DNA of 64,000 nucleotides from Palsa-883 sp963847615 (GCA_963847615.1 CAWKAN010000020.1:310001-374000); one strand, 5' to 3'. Counted from the first letter of the stretch, positions 52,330 through 61,022 are shown. Made by a program: numbers and translations. The notes: generated by a model not told the origin, from the sequence alone.

Positions 52330-53319
52330 ATGATAATGTCATCAATGCGTCACGCGAAGCTGCCACAAGGGCGGCTTGCCGTGAACAGCGAGGCCGATTC
52401 GCGTGCCCACCAGCATCGCATGGCGCGCCATCCGGCGGTACCGCCGCGGATGGTAATCGTGTTCAATCCGGTGGCGGGACGTCGGCGCGCGCATCTGCTG
52501 TGGCGCGTGCTGGACGTGCTGGCGGCCAACGGCATCCGGCTGGACCTGGCGGAGACGCATCGCGCCGGGCATGCCGAGGTGCTGGCGCGCGAGGCGGCGC
52601 AGGCCGGCGCGCCGATGGTGGTCGCGGCCGGCGGCGACGGCACGATCGCCGAGGTCGCCAACGGGTTGATGGGATCGGGCGCGCGGCTGGGCGTGATCCC
52701 GCTCGGCACCGCCAACGTGCTGGCGCACGAGCTGGCGCTGCCGTTCGCGCCGCGGGCGGTGGCCGCCGCGCTGGCGTTCGGGCGGACCCGGACGCTATGG
52801 CCGGGCGTGGCGCGCGGCGCCGACGGCGCGCGGCTGTTCGTGCAGATGCTGGGCGTGGGGTTCGACGCCCAGGTGGTGCACCTGCTGTCGCTGCCGCTGA
52901 AGCGCGTGCTCGGGCGCGGCGCCTACGTGGTGCAGAGCCTGCGCGAGGCCGGGCGCTACCGGTTCCCCCCGGTGCATCTGCGGATCGACGGGATGGAGAC
53001 CGAGGCGGCGAGCGTGATGATCAGCAAGGGGCGGCTGTACGGCGGAAAATTCCTGCTGGCCCCGGAGTCGCGGCCGGCGGAGCCCGGCTTCTCGGTGGTG
53101 CTGTTCGGCTGCGGCGGGCCGGCGGCGGCGCTGATGTATGGCGCGGCGCTGCCGGTGGGACTGCTGGGCCGCGCCCCGGGCGTGCGGCACCTGCGGGCGC
53201 GGTGCGTCGAGGTGGTTGGCAACGCGCCGATCCCGGCGCAGGCGGACGGCGATGCGGCGGGGTTCACGCCGCTCAGCGTGGCGGACGCGCCCGGGCCGAT
53301 CGAGGTCGTCACCGGATGA
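52330..53319 (+). CDS. Diacylglycerol kinase-family lipid kinase (YegS-like)
   Basis: About 329 residues. V-I-V-F-N-P-V-A-G-R-R-R is the N-terminal block. A-A-G-G-D-G-T-I-A-E-V-A-N-G carries the catalytic G-G-D-G-T motif, and I-P-L-G-T-A-N-V-L-A-H-E is the next conserved block. It phosphorylates a lipid alcohol such as diacylglycerol or sphingosine; Acetobacteraceae can make sphingolipids, but no such gene is nearby. Starts at ATG 52330, 52336 or 52345 are possible; family homology begins near P-P-R-M-V-I. Confidence 0.9.
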   Translation: MIMSSMRHAKLPQGRLAVNSEADSRAHQHRMARHPAVPPRMVIVFNPVAGRRRAHLLWRVLDVLAANGIRLDLAETHRAGHAEVLAREAAQAGAPMVVAAGGDGTIAEVANGLMGSGARLGVIPLGTANVLAHELALPFAPRAVAAALAFGRTRTLWPGVARGADGARLFVQMLGVGFDAQVVHLLSLPLKRVLGRGAYVVQSLREAGRYRFPPVHLRIDGMETEAASVMISKGRLYGGKFLLAPESRPAEPGFSVVLFGCGGPAAALMYGAALPVGLLGRAPGVRHLRARCVEVVGNAPIPAQADGDAAGFTPLSVADAPGPIEVVTG

Positions 53320-53324
53320 AGCTG

Positions 53325-53510
53325 CGCCGGACGTGCGGCGATGCCGGACGTGCAGCGACGCCAGACCGGCAGCGGCGGCAGATCGGAAGTGGTGGCAGGC
53401 CGGAAGCGGTGGGAAGCGGCGGCAGGCCGGAAATGATGCCAAGCCGGCAGTGACGACGGGCCGGAAGTGACGCCAGACCGGCAGCGACGCCGGGCCGGAA
53501 GCGCCGACGC
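53325..53510. repeat. Degenerate short tandem repeats after the lipid kinase
   Basis: Imperfect 15-18-bp units around GACGCCAGACCGGCAGCGG and GGCAGGCCGGAAG. They fill the gap between the lipid kinase and bactofilin genes. No gene seen. Confidence 0.75.
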
Positions 53511-53523
53511 CGGCGGCGCCGCG

Positions 53524-54156
53524 CTACTGCCCGCTCGGCTCCCCGCCCGAACGCGCCGGCTCCGACAGCATCTCGATCCGCCCGGTGATCTGCCCGCCAT
53601 CTTCCACCTGCAGCCGCCGGCACCGCGCGGTGCCCAGCACCTTGCCGCTGGCCCGCACGATCAGACTGCCCCTGGTGGTCAGCGTGCCGTCGATGGTGCC
53701 GGCGATCTCGGCGTCCTCCACCTCGACCTCGCCCTTGAATATGCCGCCGGGCGCGACCGACAGCTCGGTGGCCTGGATCATCGTCGCCTCGACGGTGCCC
53801 TCGACCACCAGGCGTTCGGCGTCCTGCACGGTGCCCTGCACGCTGATGCCGCGCCCGACGACCAGGGTGCGGCGGTCGGCCGGATCGCGGCTGGTGCGCG
53901 GGCCGCTCAGCAGTGCGGGCCGCGGCGGGACGATGCCGCCGGGTGGCGGCAGCACGCCGGGTGAGCCGGGCAGGGGGGGCGCAGCGGGAAACGGGGGTCG
54001 TGACATGATTGCTGGCTCCTTCGGAGGGGCTGGGCGGAAGGCGGGCACTCCCAGGTCGGAGTCCGCCGACCTGATCGATGCGGCGTCCGGTGTGGGCGGA
54101 CCCGCCGGCGGCAGCAGGTCGGCGGCAGGGTCGTCGGGTTTGCGACGCTTGAACAC
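53524..54156 (-). CDS. Bactofilin (polymer-forming cytoskeletal protein)
   Basis: 210 residues from GTG 54156, with CCGGAG upstream. A proline-rich N-terminal tail is followed by the bactofilin beta-helix (residues ~95-195): T-L-V-V-G-R-G-I-S-V-Q-G, V-V-E-G-T-V-E-A-T, I-F-K-G-E-V-E-V-E-D-A-E-I-A-G and G-S-L-I-V-R-A-S-G-K-V-L-G. Bactofilins self-assemble into filaments that help shape the cell or place proteins. The partner M23 peptidase often seen beside bactofilins is not in the window. Confidence 0.9.
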   Translation of the reverse strand: MFKRRKPDDPAADLLPPAGPPTPDAASIRSADSDLGVPAFRPAPPKEPAIMSRPPFPAAPPLPGSPGVLPPPGGIVPPRPALLSGPRTSRDPADRRTLVVGRGISVQGTVQDAERLVVEGTVEATMIQATELSVAPGGIFKGEVEVEDAEIAGTIDGTLTTRGSLIVRASGKVLGTARCRRLQVEDGGQITGRIEMLSEPARSGGEPSGQ

Positions 54157-54374
54157 GGCATCTCCGGGTTTGCGGCAGGCGCCCCGCGTAACATGGTCGG
54201 GCCGACAGGACCAGCCCCGCGCCGGGCCACCGCGGCGCGAGGCGCCGCCGGTTTGCGGCCTGGCGCCCTGCTTCGGCGGCCCCGGGATGAGGGGGCTGGG
54301 CGAGAGGGGGCCGCGAGAGAGCGGCTCGCACGAGGGGCTGCACGGAGGCGTCGGCGCCCCCGGGACGCCCCGCG

Positions 54375-55073
54375 TCAGGGGCGCGCCGCATCGAGGCCGC
54401 GCGGGTCCCGGCGCATCGCCGCATCCAGCACATGGACCATCGCCGCCGTCCCGAGCACCGGGATCAGCAGGTTGACCCCCGGCAGGTAGCCGGCCAGCGC
54501 CATCGCCGCGCCCTGCACCAGGATCGCCGGGCGATTGGCCGCATACATCCGCTCGGCCATGGCGCGGTCGAACCGGCGCAGCGCCACGGTCATGAACAAC
54601 CCGCGCCCGATCGCATAGGCGCCGATCGCCCAGGCCAGCAGCAGCCCGATCCCCGGCAGCAGCACGGCCAGCACCAGGGCCAGCAGGCTCAGCAGCAGGA
54701 TGCGCCACATCAGCGCCAGCGCGTCGGCGATCTGCGCCCGCAGCGAGGCCCCCGGCGCCGGCGGCAGCTGCGGATAGTGGCGCCGCTCCACCGCGCGCGC
54801 GACGCGCTCGATGAACAGCGTCGCGATCCCCGCGGCCAGCGGCAGGAACAGCCACAGCGCCAGGAACGAGGCGCCGACACTGCCCAGCACGTCGGCCGCC
54901 CACGCCTGCCAGCCCTGCAACGCCAGGACCCGGTGCACCACCCAGACGGTCCCGAGATGCAGCAGCACGAACGCCGCCGCGGACCACGCCAGGCTGATCA
55001 GCAGGACGCCGAGAAACGCCCGGTCGCCGATCTGCGCGACACTGCGGAGGAGGGGGGAGAACAGGCGGCTCAT
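54375..55073 (-). CDS. EI24/CysZ-family membrane protein
   Basis: 232 residues with four to five strong membrane helices. G-I-G-L-L-L-A-W-A-I-G-A-Y-A-I-G-R-G and A-M-A-L-A-G-Y-L-P-G-V-N-L-L-I-P-V-L-G-T-A-A resemble the EI24 domain (CysZ sulfate transporter family). No sulfur gene is adjacent, so sulfate transport is only a family-level guess. The frame extends upstream through palindrome copy 7; ATG 55073 is the proper start. Confidence 0.82.
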   Translation of the reverse strand: MSRLFSPLLRSVAQIGDRAFLGVLLISLAWSAAAFVLLHLGTVWVVHRVLALQGWQAWAADVLGSVGASFLALWLFLPLAAGIATLFIERVARAVERRHYPQLPPAPGASLRAQIADALALMWRILLLSLLALVLAVLLPGIGLLLAWAIGAYAIGRGLFMTVALRRFDRAMAERMYAANRPAILVQGAAMALAGYLPGVNLLIPVLGTAAMVHVLDAAMRRDPRGLDAARP

Positions 55074-55130
55074 GCGATCACGACCCTCGATTGCGCAGCC
55101 CGGCGGACGGTCCCGGGGGCGATCGGGGGT

Positions 55131-55429
55131 CGAAGGAAGGGCGGGGCTCCGCCCCGGACCCCGCCAGGGGGGCTTTGCCCCCCTGGACCCCCCACCAGAG
55201 GCAGCGGCCTCTGGACTCGATGACTGGGAGTGTGGGGAGGGGGAGGGGGCGTGGGGGCGCGGCGAAGGGGCGCCGTCCGGCAGGCCGGACGGCGCCCCTT
55301 CGCCGCACCCCCACGCCCCCTCCCCCTCCCCACACTCCCAGTGAAGGGTTCCAAGGGCTCCGCCCTTGGCGGGGTTCCAAGGGGCAGCGCCCCTTGGCGG
55401 GGTCCGGGGCGGAGCCCCGCCCTTGCTTC
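55131..55429. repeat. Modular palindrome element, copy 7
   Basis: Central stem CGGCGAAGGGGCGCCGTCC with its complement around 55283, nearly the same centre as copy 6. Left modules are GGGGCTCCGCCCC, GGGGGGCTTTGCCCCCC and AGAGGCAGCGGCCTCT; right modules GGGCTCCGCCC, GGGGCAGCGCCCC and GGGGCGGAGCCCC. Confidence 0.92.
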
Positions 55430-55505
55430 GGCCCCGCCCGCCGGACCGTTGCCGATCGAGGCGCGCGGGTGTTAGGCGGAGGGGTTGGCAAGGGACGAGC
55501 ACGGC

Positions 55506-56486
55506 ATGGCGCCCACACGGTTTGACATTCTTGGCATCGGCAACGCGATCGTCGACGTGGTGGCGCCGGCGGATGACAGCTTCCTCAGTCGCCATGACAT
55601 GCACAAGGGCAGCATGGCGTTGGTCGATGCCGCGACCGCCGAGCTGCTGTATGCCGCGATGCCGCCGGGCCAGGAGAGCAGCGGCGGTTCGGCGGCCAAC
55701 ACCTGCGCCGTGGCCGCCGCGCTGGGTGCGCGCGTGGCCTACCTGGGCAAGGTCGCCGAGGACCAGCTCGGCGCCGTGTTCAGCCACGACATCCGCGCCG
55801 CCGGGGTGCATTTTCCGTCGGTGCCGTTGCGCGGCGGCGCGCCGACCGCGCGCTGCCTGATCGTGGTGACGCCGGACGGCCAGCGGACGATGAACACGTT
55901 CCTTGGCGCCTGCGTGCACCTCGACGCGGCCGATGTCGATGCCGCGCTGGTCGCCGCGGCGGCGGTGACCTACCTGGAGGGCTACCTGTTCGACCCGCCC
56001 GCCGCCCAGGCGGCGTTTCGCCGCGCCGCCACCGCGGCGCACGCGGCGGGCCGCCAGGTGGCGCTGTCGCTGTCCGACCCGTTCTGCGTCAACCGCCATC
56101 GCGCGGCGTTCCGCGAGCTGGTTGCCGGGCACGTGGACATTCTGTTCGCCAACGAGGCGGAGGTCACGGCGCTGTATGAGACGAACGACCTGGCGGCGGC
56201 GGCCGAGCTGGCGCGCGCCGACGTGGCGCTGGCGGCGCTGACCCGCAGCGAGGCGGGCAGCCTGATCCTGCGCGGCAGCGAGACGGTCGCGATCGCCGCG
56301 GCGCCGGCCGAGGTCGTCGACACCACCGGGGCGGGCGACGCCTATGCGGCGGGGTTCCTGGCCGGGCTGACCGCCGGGCGCGACCTGGCGGCGTGCGGGC
56401 GCATCGCCAGCATCGCCGCGGCCGAGGTGATCGGCCATTACGGCGCCCGGCCGCAGGCCGACCTGCGCGGGTTGCTGGGCTTGTAG
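55506..56486 (+). CDS. PfkB-family carbohydrate kinase (adenosine kinase-like)
   Basis: 326 residues. I-L-G-I-G-N-A-I-V-D-V-V, G-G-S-A-A-N-T, and the PfkB signature D-T-T-G-A-G-D-A-Y-A-A-G-F with catalytic Asp. The sequence style (F-L-G-A-C-V-H-L, N-E-A-E-V-T-A-L) matches alphaproteobacterial proteins annotated as adenosine kinase, which phosphorylate adenosine or a sugar. Start ATG 55506; the TTG at 55485 is less likely. Confidence 0.9.
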   Translation: MAPTRFDILGIGNAIVDVVAPADDSFLSRHDMHKGSMALVDAATAELLYAAMPPGQESSGGSAANTCAVAAALGARVAYLGKVAEDQLGAVFSHDIRAAGVHFPSVPLRGGAPTARCLIVVTPDGQRTMNTFLGACVHLDAADVDAALVAAAAVTYLEGYLFDPPAAQAAFRRAATAAHAAGRQVALSLSDPFCVNRHRAAFRELVAGHVDILFANEAEVTALYETNDLAAAAELARADVALAALTRSEAGSLILRGSETVAIAAAPAEVVDTTGAGDAYAAGFLAGLTAGRDLAACGRIASIAAAEVIGHYGARPQADLRGLLGL

Positions 56487-57254
56487 GGTAGGCGCCCGAG
56501 GCGCCCGCTGGCGGCGCCGGCGGACCAAGGCGCGTGTCAGCCGACGGAAGGATTGACCGATCGGCGCGGCGCCCTCGGCGTCGCGGCGAAGCATGCCCTG
56601 GCGGAGGCGGTACGGGATTCGTAGGTTTCACGTCGTTGGTCAACCGGGCGGCCTGCACGACACCGGCCGCCTGGGGTCGCGCGTCGTTGGCAAGCAAGGG
56701 TTCACCACGGAGACACGGAGAACACGGAGAAGGCACCGCGGATACGCAAAGCAAGATGATGCGCTGCGCGCGGTGTTGGATTGCGCGCCCGCGCGAAGCG
56801 GCCAAAATTCTTGGCTCATATGGCGTTGACTGTTGGACGGCCCCGTAGGGCGGAAAAGCGCAGCGCCTTCCGCCGTCGGACGGTGGCGGGATATGTTGTT
56901 GGGGACGTCGGCAGATGCGAGCGGCTCGCCCGGCGGTGGCGGAAGGCGCTGCGCTTTTCCGCCCTACGGGGCCGTCCAACCGTCAACGCCATATGAGCGA
57001 AATTCTTGCTTTGCGTGTCCTCGGTGCCTTCTCCGTGTGCTCCGTGGTAAACCCTGGCTTGCTTGCCGGAGCGCAAGCCCATAGGTCCCATCACCGACCC
57101 AAAACCGGTTCACGCAACGATGCGGGCATCGGGCAGGACGGGGACCGGGGGGCCGGCAGCGACGACCTTGCTTGCGGCATCAAGGCACGTCGCGGATGCC
57201 GCCAGGACGATGCGGGCACGACCGGAGCGTCGATCATCCGGTCGGCTGGTATGC
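56487..57254. other. Non-coding repeat block before the PLD-ATPase gene
   Basis: No gene seen. At 56702-56745 a series beginning CACCACGGAGACACGGAG runs towards the centre, and at 57012-57056 its inverse (CTCCGTGTGCTCCGTGGT) closes the block. A 186-bp MITE sits between. The last ~200 bp before ATG 57255 show weak coding character in the gene frame but no family match. Confidence 0.7.
56814..56999. mobile_element. 186-bp MITE, copy 1
   Basis: Terminal inverted repeats begin GCTCATATGGCGTTGAC and continue through TTGGACGGCCCCGTAGGGCG and GCGCAGCGCCTTCCGCC. It is flanked by direct repeats AAATTCTTG at 56805-56813 and 57000-57008. It encodes nothing. Its interior is the inverse of copy 2, so the two copies lie in opposite orientation. 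Confidence 0.85.
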
Positions 57255-59324
57255 ATGCCACCACGAAGGAGACGCGCCATTCCATCGGACCTCTTTGGCG
57301 GCAGCGCGGTCCGCCCCGCGGCGAAGCCGCTCACGGTGTTTCGCGCCGAGCTCATCGGCTCCGCGCTGGCGAGCTGGGAGGAGCTGTTCGACGGCTACAC
57401 CAGCCTCAAGGCCATCACCTTCTCCAGCAGCGTCGAACTGCTGCTGCGGCTGGCGGATCGGCTCGAGGACATGGAGGTCGTGTTCGGGTCCGAATCCATT
57501 CTCTCGAAGGAGCACCTGGCGTTGGCGCAGGCCAGCCAGACCATCCAGGCCTATGGCTTCGCCGACGCGCTGATCGACCAGAAGGCGCTGGTCGAAGCGC
57601 TGTCGCGGCTGCTCGGGCGGTCCGGCACGCGGCTGCTGGACCGCGTCGCCACCGGCACGCTGCGCTTCCGCCTGCTGCGCGGGCGGCCCAGCCACGAGAA
57701 GCTGTACATCCTCTCCGGCCCGGCCGGCTACCGGGTGCTCACCGGGTCGGCCAATCTCAGCCTCGCCGCCTTCGAGGGCCGCCAGCACGAGATCCATGTC
57801 GCCTTCGATGGCGAAGCTGCCTGGCAGCTGTTCGGCGGCTATTACCAGCGTGACTGGAAGGACAGCGTGCCGGTCGAGGCCGACGCGCTGGTCGCCACCC
57901 GCCCCGACGGCACCGCGGCTGCGCGCGAGGTGCCGCTGCGGCTTGACGAGGTCCCCATCGTCCGCGTGCTGAACGCCGGCGTCGCCCTGGTGGACCAGCC
58001 GCCGCGGCCGATGCCGGCCGGCTTCGCCGCCGATGCGCTGCGCCAGGCGGCGGTGATCGGGGCCGAGCTGAAGGACCTCGCGCTGCCGAAGGACAAGGCC
58101 GGGCGGACCGTGGTGAACGCCGCCTCGGTGCTGCGCGTGCTGCGCAGCCACCAGGCGCGCCCGCTCGGCGACGCAGCGGACGAGCGCATCCCGCGCGTTG
58201 ACATCGACTTCGCCAATGGGACCGTGCAGCTGGACGGGACACGCTGGCTGGCGTTGGACGAGGCGATTCCCGCCGCCGCCGTCGCCCGGGATGCGCGCAT
58301 CCTGACCGACTACCTCGGCAGTTTCCGGTCGTTCTTCGGCAATGCGGCCGGGGCTATGGAGGTCTACTGGGCCTTCCTGGTCTGGCTGTATTCGGCTCCG
58401 GCGGCGCCGTATCTGCGCCAGGCTGCGGTGCCGGCCGGCATCGATCCCTGGGTCTACCCGGTCTATGCGGTGCTGTACGGCCGCTCCAGCGGGGGCAAGA
58501 CGCTGTTCACCAAGGTCGCGGCGCGCTCGATGTTCGGCTTCGAGAAGATGATCCGCAGCGGCCAGTTCACCGCCAACCGCGCGCTTGGCCTGCGCGAGCG
58601 CATGGGCGGCTTGCCGCTGCTGATCGACGACGTGACGCGCGACAAGTTCACCAGCCACGTGCCGGACCTGGTGCGCACCGACCACGAAATGAGCGCGCAG
58701 TACGCGCCGATCGTGCTGACCACCAACCGCGACGTCAGCACGATCCCGCCCGACCTGACCAAGCGCATGGTCACCTGCCACATCGACGCGGCGATCCCGG
58801 AGAACCGTTCGGTCAGCGAACGCATCGCCCGGCGGGCGCAGAACGAGATCGGCACGGCGCTGTATCGCGCCTACCTGCAGCGCCTGCTGCCGCAGGTCCG
58901 CGCCATGCGGGCGGACATCGATGCCGAGGCGGACATGTTCCCCGACCTGCTGGCATGCTCGGCGGATCTGCTGCGCGAGGTGCTGGGCGAGGCGCTGGGC
59001 GAACTGCCCGACTGGGCGCGGCGGTTGAGCTTCGCCGATTATTTCGGCATCCGGCACCGGCGGTTTCGCGACCAGTTGTCCGACATGCTGGCGGATTCCG
59101 AGGAGCGGATCACGCTCAACCGGCGGGCCGGCGAGCTGACCATCAGCTTCGGCGGCGACACCAACCAGGCCGCGCAGTTCGCCCGCAGCGTGCCGGACTT
59201 CGTGCTGAAGGGGCGGTTCGCCGACATGGTGAAGCTCGACCTGGTCGCGCTGGAGCAGGAGATGGGCTTCGCGGTCGGGCGCAGCCGGGCGTGGTGGCAG
59301 CGGCTGCTGCGGCGTGGCGCGTAG
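57255..59324 (+). CDS. PLD-family nuclease fused to P-loop ATPase, uncharacterised
   Basis: 689 residues, intact. Residues 30-200 form a phospholipase-D-like domain with one H-x-K motif: H147 and K149 in S-H-E-K-L-Y-I-L, then G-S-A-N-L-S at 164-169, N167 matching the family Asn. One HKD set implies a dimer, as in Nuc and BfiI nucleases. Residues ~340-550 form an SF3/AAA-like ATPase: Walker A G-R-S-S-G-G-K-T (409-416), Walker B L-P-L-L-I-D-D-V (453-460), sensor T-T-N (489-491), candidate Arg finger R504. A ~130-residue C-terminal domain is unknown. Start chosen at ATG 57255. It stands alone among repeats and remnants. A defence or mobile-element role is inferred. Confidence 0.75.
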   Translation: MPPRRRRAIPSDLFGGSAVRPAAKPLTVFRAELIGSALASWEELFDGYTSLKAITFSSSVELLLRLADRLEDMEVVFGSESILSKEHLALAQASQTIQAYGFADALIDQKALVEALSRLLGRSGTRLLDRVATGTLRFRLLRGRPSHEKLYILSGPAGYRVLTGSANLSLAAFEGRQHEIHVAFDGEAAWQLFGGYYQRDWKDSVPVEADALVATRPDGTAAAREVPLRLDEVPIVRVLNAGVALVDQPPRPMPAGFAADALRQAAVIGAELKDLALPKDKAGRTVVNAASVLRVLRSHQARPLGDAADERIPRVDIDFANGTVQLDGTRWLALDEAIPAAAVARDARILTDYLGSFRSFFGNAAGAMEVYWAFLVWLYSAPAAPYLRQAAVPAGIDPWVYPVYAVLYGRSSGGKTLFTKVAARSMFGFEKMIRSGQFTANRALGLRERMGGLPLLIDDVTRDKFTSHVPDLVRTDHEMSAQYAPIVLTTNRDVSTIPPDLTKRMVTCHIDAAIPENRSVSERIARRAQNEIGTALYRAYLQRLLPQVRAMRADIDAEADMFPDLLACSADLLREVLGEALGELPDWARRLSFADYFGIRHRRFRDQLSDMLADSEERITLNRRAGELTISFGGDTNQAAQFARSVPDFVLKGRFADMVKLDLVALEQEMGFAVGRSRAWWQRLLRRGA

Positions 59325-59449
59325 TGCGACGAGTCGTTGATATTGTCTGGAGTCATGCTCCGTCGATTGTCCCTGAAAGTGTCGCAAGCAAGTCGCGACG
59401 TCGCCACAAGATCGGTGACGCAGATGACCAGTACGCCTGCACCGTGATC

Positions 59450-60045
59450 CTGACAGGTTCAGCACACTCCGGCCGTGGCTCGGAGAGGCTGCGATCGCCT
59501 GCGGCCTCGGCCCGCGTTGCGCGCTTGTGGCGCGGTAGGACAAGAAAGAATTTACCGCAGATGAAGCAAGGCGATGCACGCAGATGCACGCAGATGGGTC
59601 CGTGCGGTTCACCGGTCGTGCGCCACGCGTTTGGTCTTCTGGCGCGGCTTGGCGGGATCGACCAGCGGGCGGAGCTGCGGGCCGGTCGCCTTGCGGTCAT
59701 TGGCGCATGGCATCCGACCCAAGGGGCAAGCAGCCGGGGCATGCGTGCGTCGTCCAGTGGCTTGACGGTGTTCAGCGCAGCCGGACGTGCGTCCTCGGCC
59801 CGCGGGTCCACGAAGTCGCCGCGGACCACCACGTTCCAGGAGTACACCCCGGCGGCACATTGTTGCACAACCGATAGACCAGCCGCGCGAACTGTAAAAG
59901 CCGACGCAGTCTCATGGATTTTTTCCAGGAACCCGGCCCCAGGCGTATCGAGCACGGGGAACGCGAAGCCGATCATCTGCCCCGACAGATCATTCAGCCG
60001 CTCGCTATCTGCGTGCATCGGCGTGCATCGCCTTGCTTTATCTGC
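59450..60045 (-). pseudogene. GxxExxY cassette, degenerate copy B
   Basis: Reading leftwards from about 60020, D-S-E-R-L-N-D-L-S-G-Q-M-I-G-F-A-F-P-V-L matches the intact gene at 23343. The motif has decayed to G-F-L-E-K-I-H (Tyr to His), and after V-V-R-G-D-F-V-D the frame is lost, with partial similarity to about 59620. The downstream flank (59450-59580) matches the flank after the intact gene, including a CGCAGATGAAG block. Confidence 0.8.
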
Positions 60046-60049
60046 GTAA

Positions 60050-60365
60050 TTTGCAAAATTCTTGCTTCGCGGTGCTGCGGACAAATGGTTGCGGAAGCGT
60101 TGACGCGCCTGCGATGCACCATATCGTAACCGGCCCGGAGAGGCCGAGGTGATGCAGCAGTACACCCCGGCGGCACATTGTTGCACACCCGATAGACCAG
60201 CCGCGCGAACTGTAAAAGCCGACGCAGTCTCATGGATTTTTTCCAGGAACCCGGCCCCAGGCGTATCGAGCACGGGGAACGCGAAGCCGATCATCTGCCC
60301 CGACAGATCATTCAGCCGCTCGCTATCTGCGTGCATCGGCGTGCATCGCCTTGCTTTATCTGCGT
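60050..60365 (-). pseudogene. GxxExxY cassette, truncated duplicate B'
   Basis: 60150-60365 repeats the first ~60 codons of copy B with very few differences (same G-F-L-E-K-I-H). It then stops and joins at about 60130 to the cassette's upstream flank (60050-60130, TTCTTGCTTCGCGGTGCTGC). So copies B and B' are a head-to-tail partial duplication. Confidence 0.78.
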
Positions 60366-60376
60366 CAAAATTCTTG

Positions 60377-60562
60377 GCTCTTATGGCGTTGACGGTTGGA
60401 CGGCCCCGTAGGGCGGAAAAGCGCAGCGCCTTCCGCCACCGCCGGGCGAGCCGCTCGCATCTGCCGACGTCCCCAACAACATATCCCGCCACCGTCCGAC
60501 GGCGGAAGGCGCTGCGCTTTTCCGCCCTACGGGGCCGTCCAACAGTCAACGCCATATGAGCG
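60377..60562. mobile_element. 186-bp MITE, copy 2
   Basis: Same length and ends as copy 1, inverted. Direct repeats AAATTCTTG flank it at 60368-60376 and 60563-60571. The paralogous, uninterrupted sequence at about 60053-60070 (CAAAATTCTTGCTTCGCGG) is an empty site, confirming a 9-bp target duplication. Confidence 0.9.
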
Positions 60563-61022
60563 AAATTCTTGCTTCGCGGTGCCGCGGACGGATGGTTACG
60601 GGAAGCGTTGACGAACCTGCGATGCATCAGATCGTAACCGGCCTGGAGAGGTCGAGGCGATGCAGTGCAAGCCGGGCATGCCTGTCATGCGCTCGGCCGT
60701 TCGTCGAGTGCCAGGCCTTCCCAGCGCCGGGATCGAGCCACGAGCAAGCGGGCAGACTCCCTGCGCAGCGGTGCCAGTACCCGGAGGCGCTCATAGTGCG
60801 CTGGTTCCGCGTCCGCCTGCGACCTCGGTGGAGTACCGCAAGCGGGTCGCGAAATCGCCGCAGAGTCGATGACGCAGGGCACCAGGTCGGGGCTGCAATG
60901 GCGGGGTCCACGACCGGCGCCGGCGGCAGGCGTTGTCGGTCCGCTGGGGGCCTTCGTCCGGGACGGTGGCCGCGGGAGAGGTCGCGGCGCCGGGGGCGGC
61001 GTGACGGGGGAGGGACGGGCGG
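60563..61022. other. Non-coding: cassette flank and unrecognised DNA
   Basis: 60563-60665 repeats the upstream flank of the GxxExxY cassette (GATGGTTACGGGAAGCGTTG, compare the inverse at 23235-23310). From 60666 to 61022 I see no gene. Confidence 0.5.
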
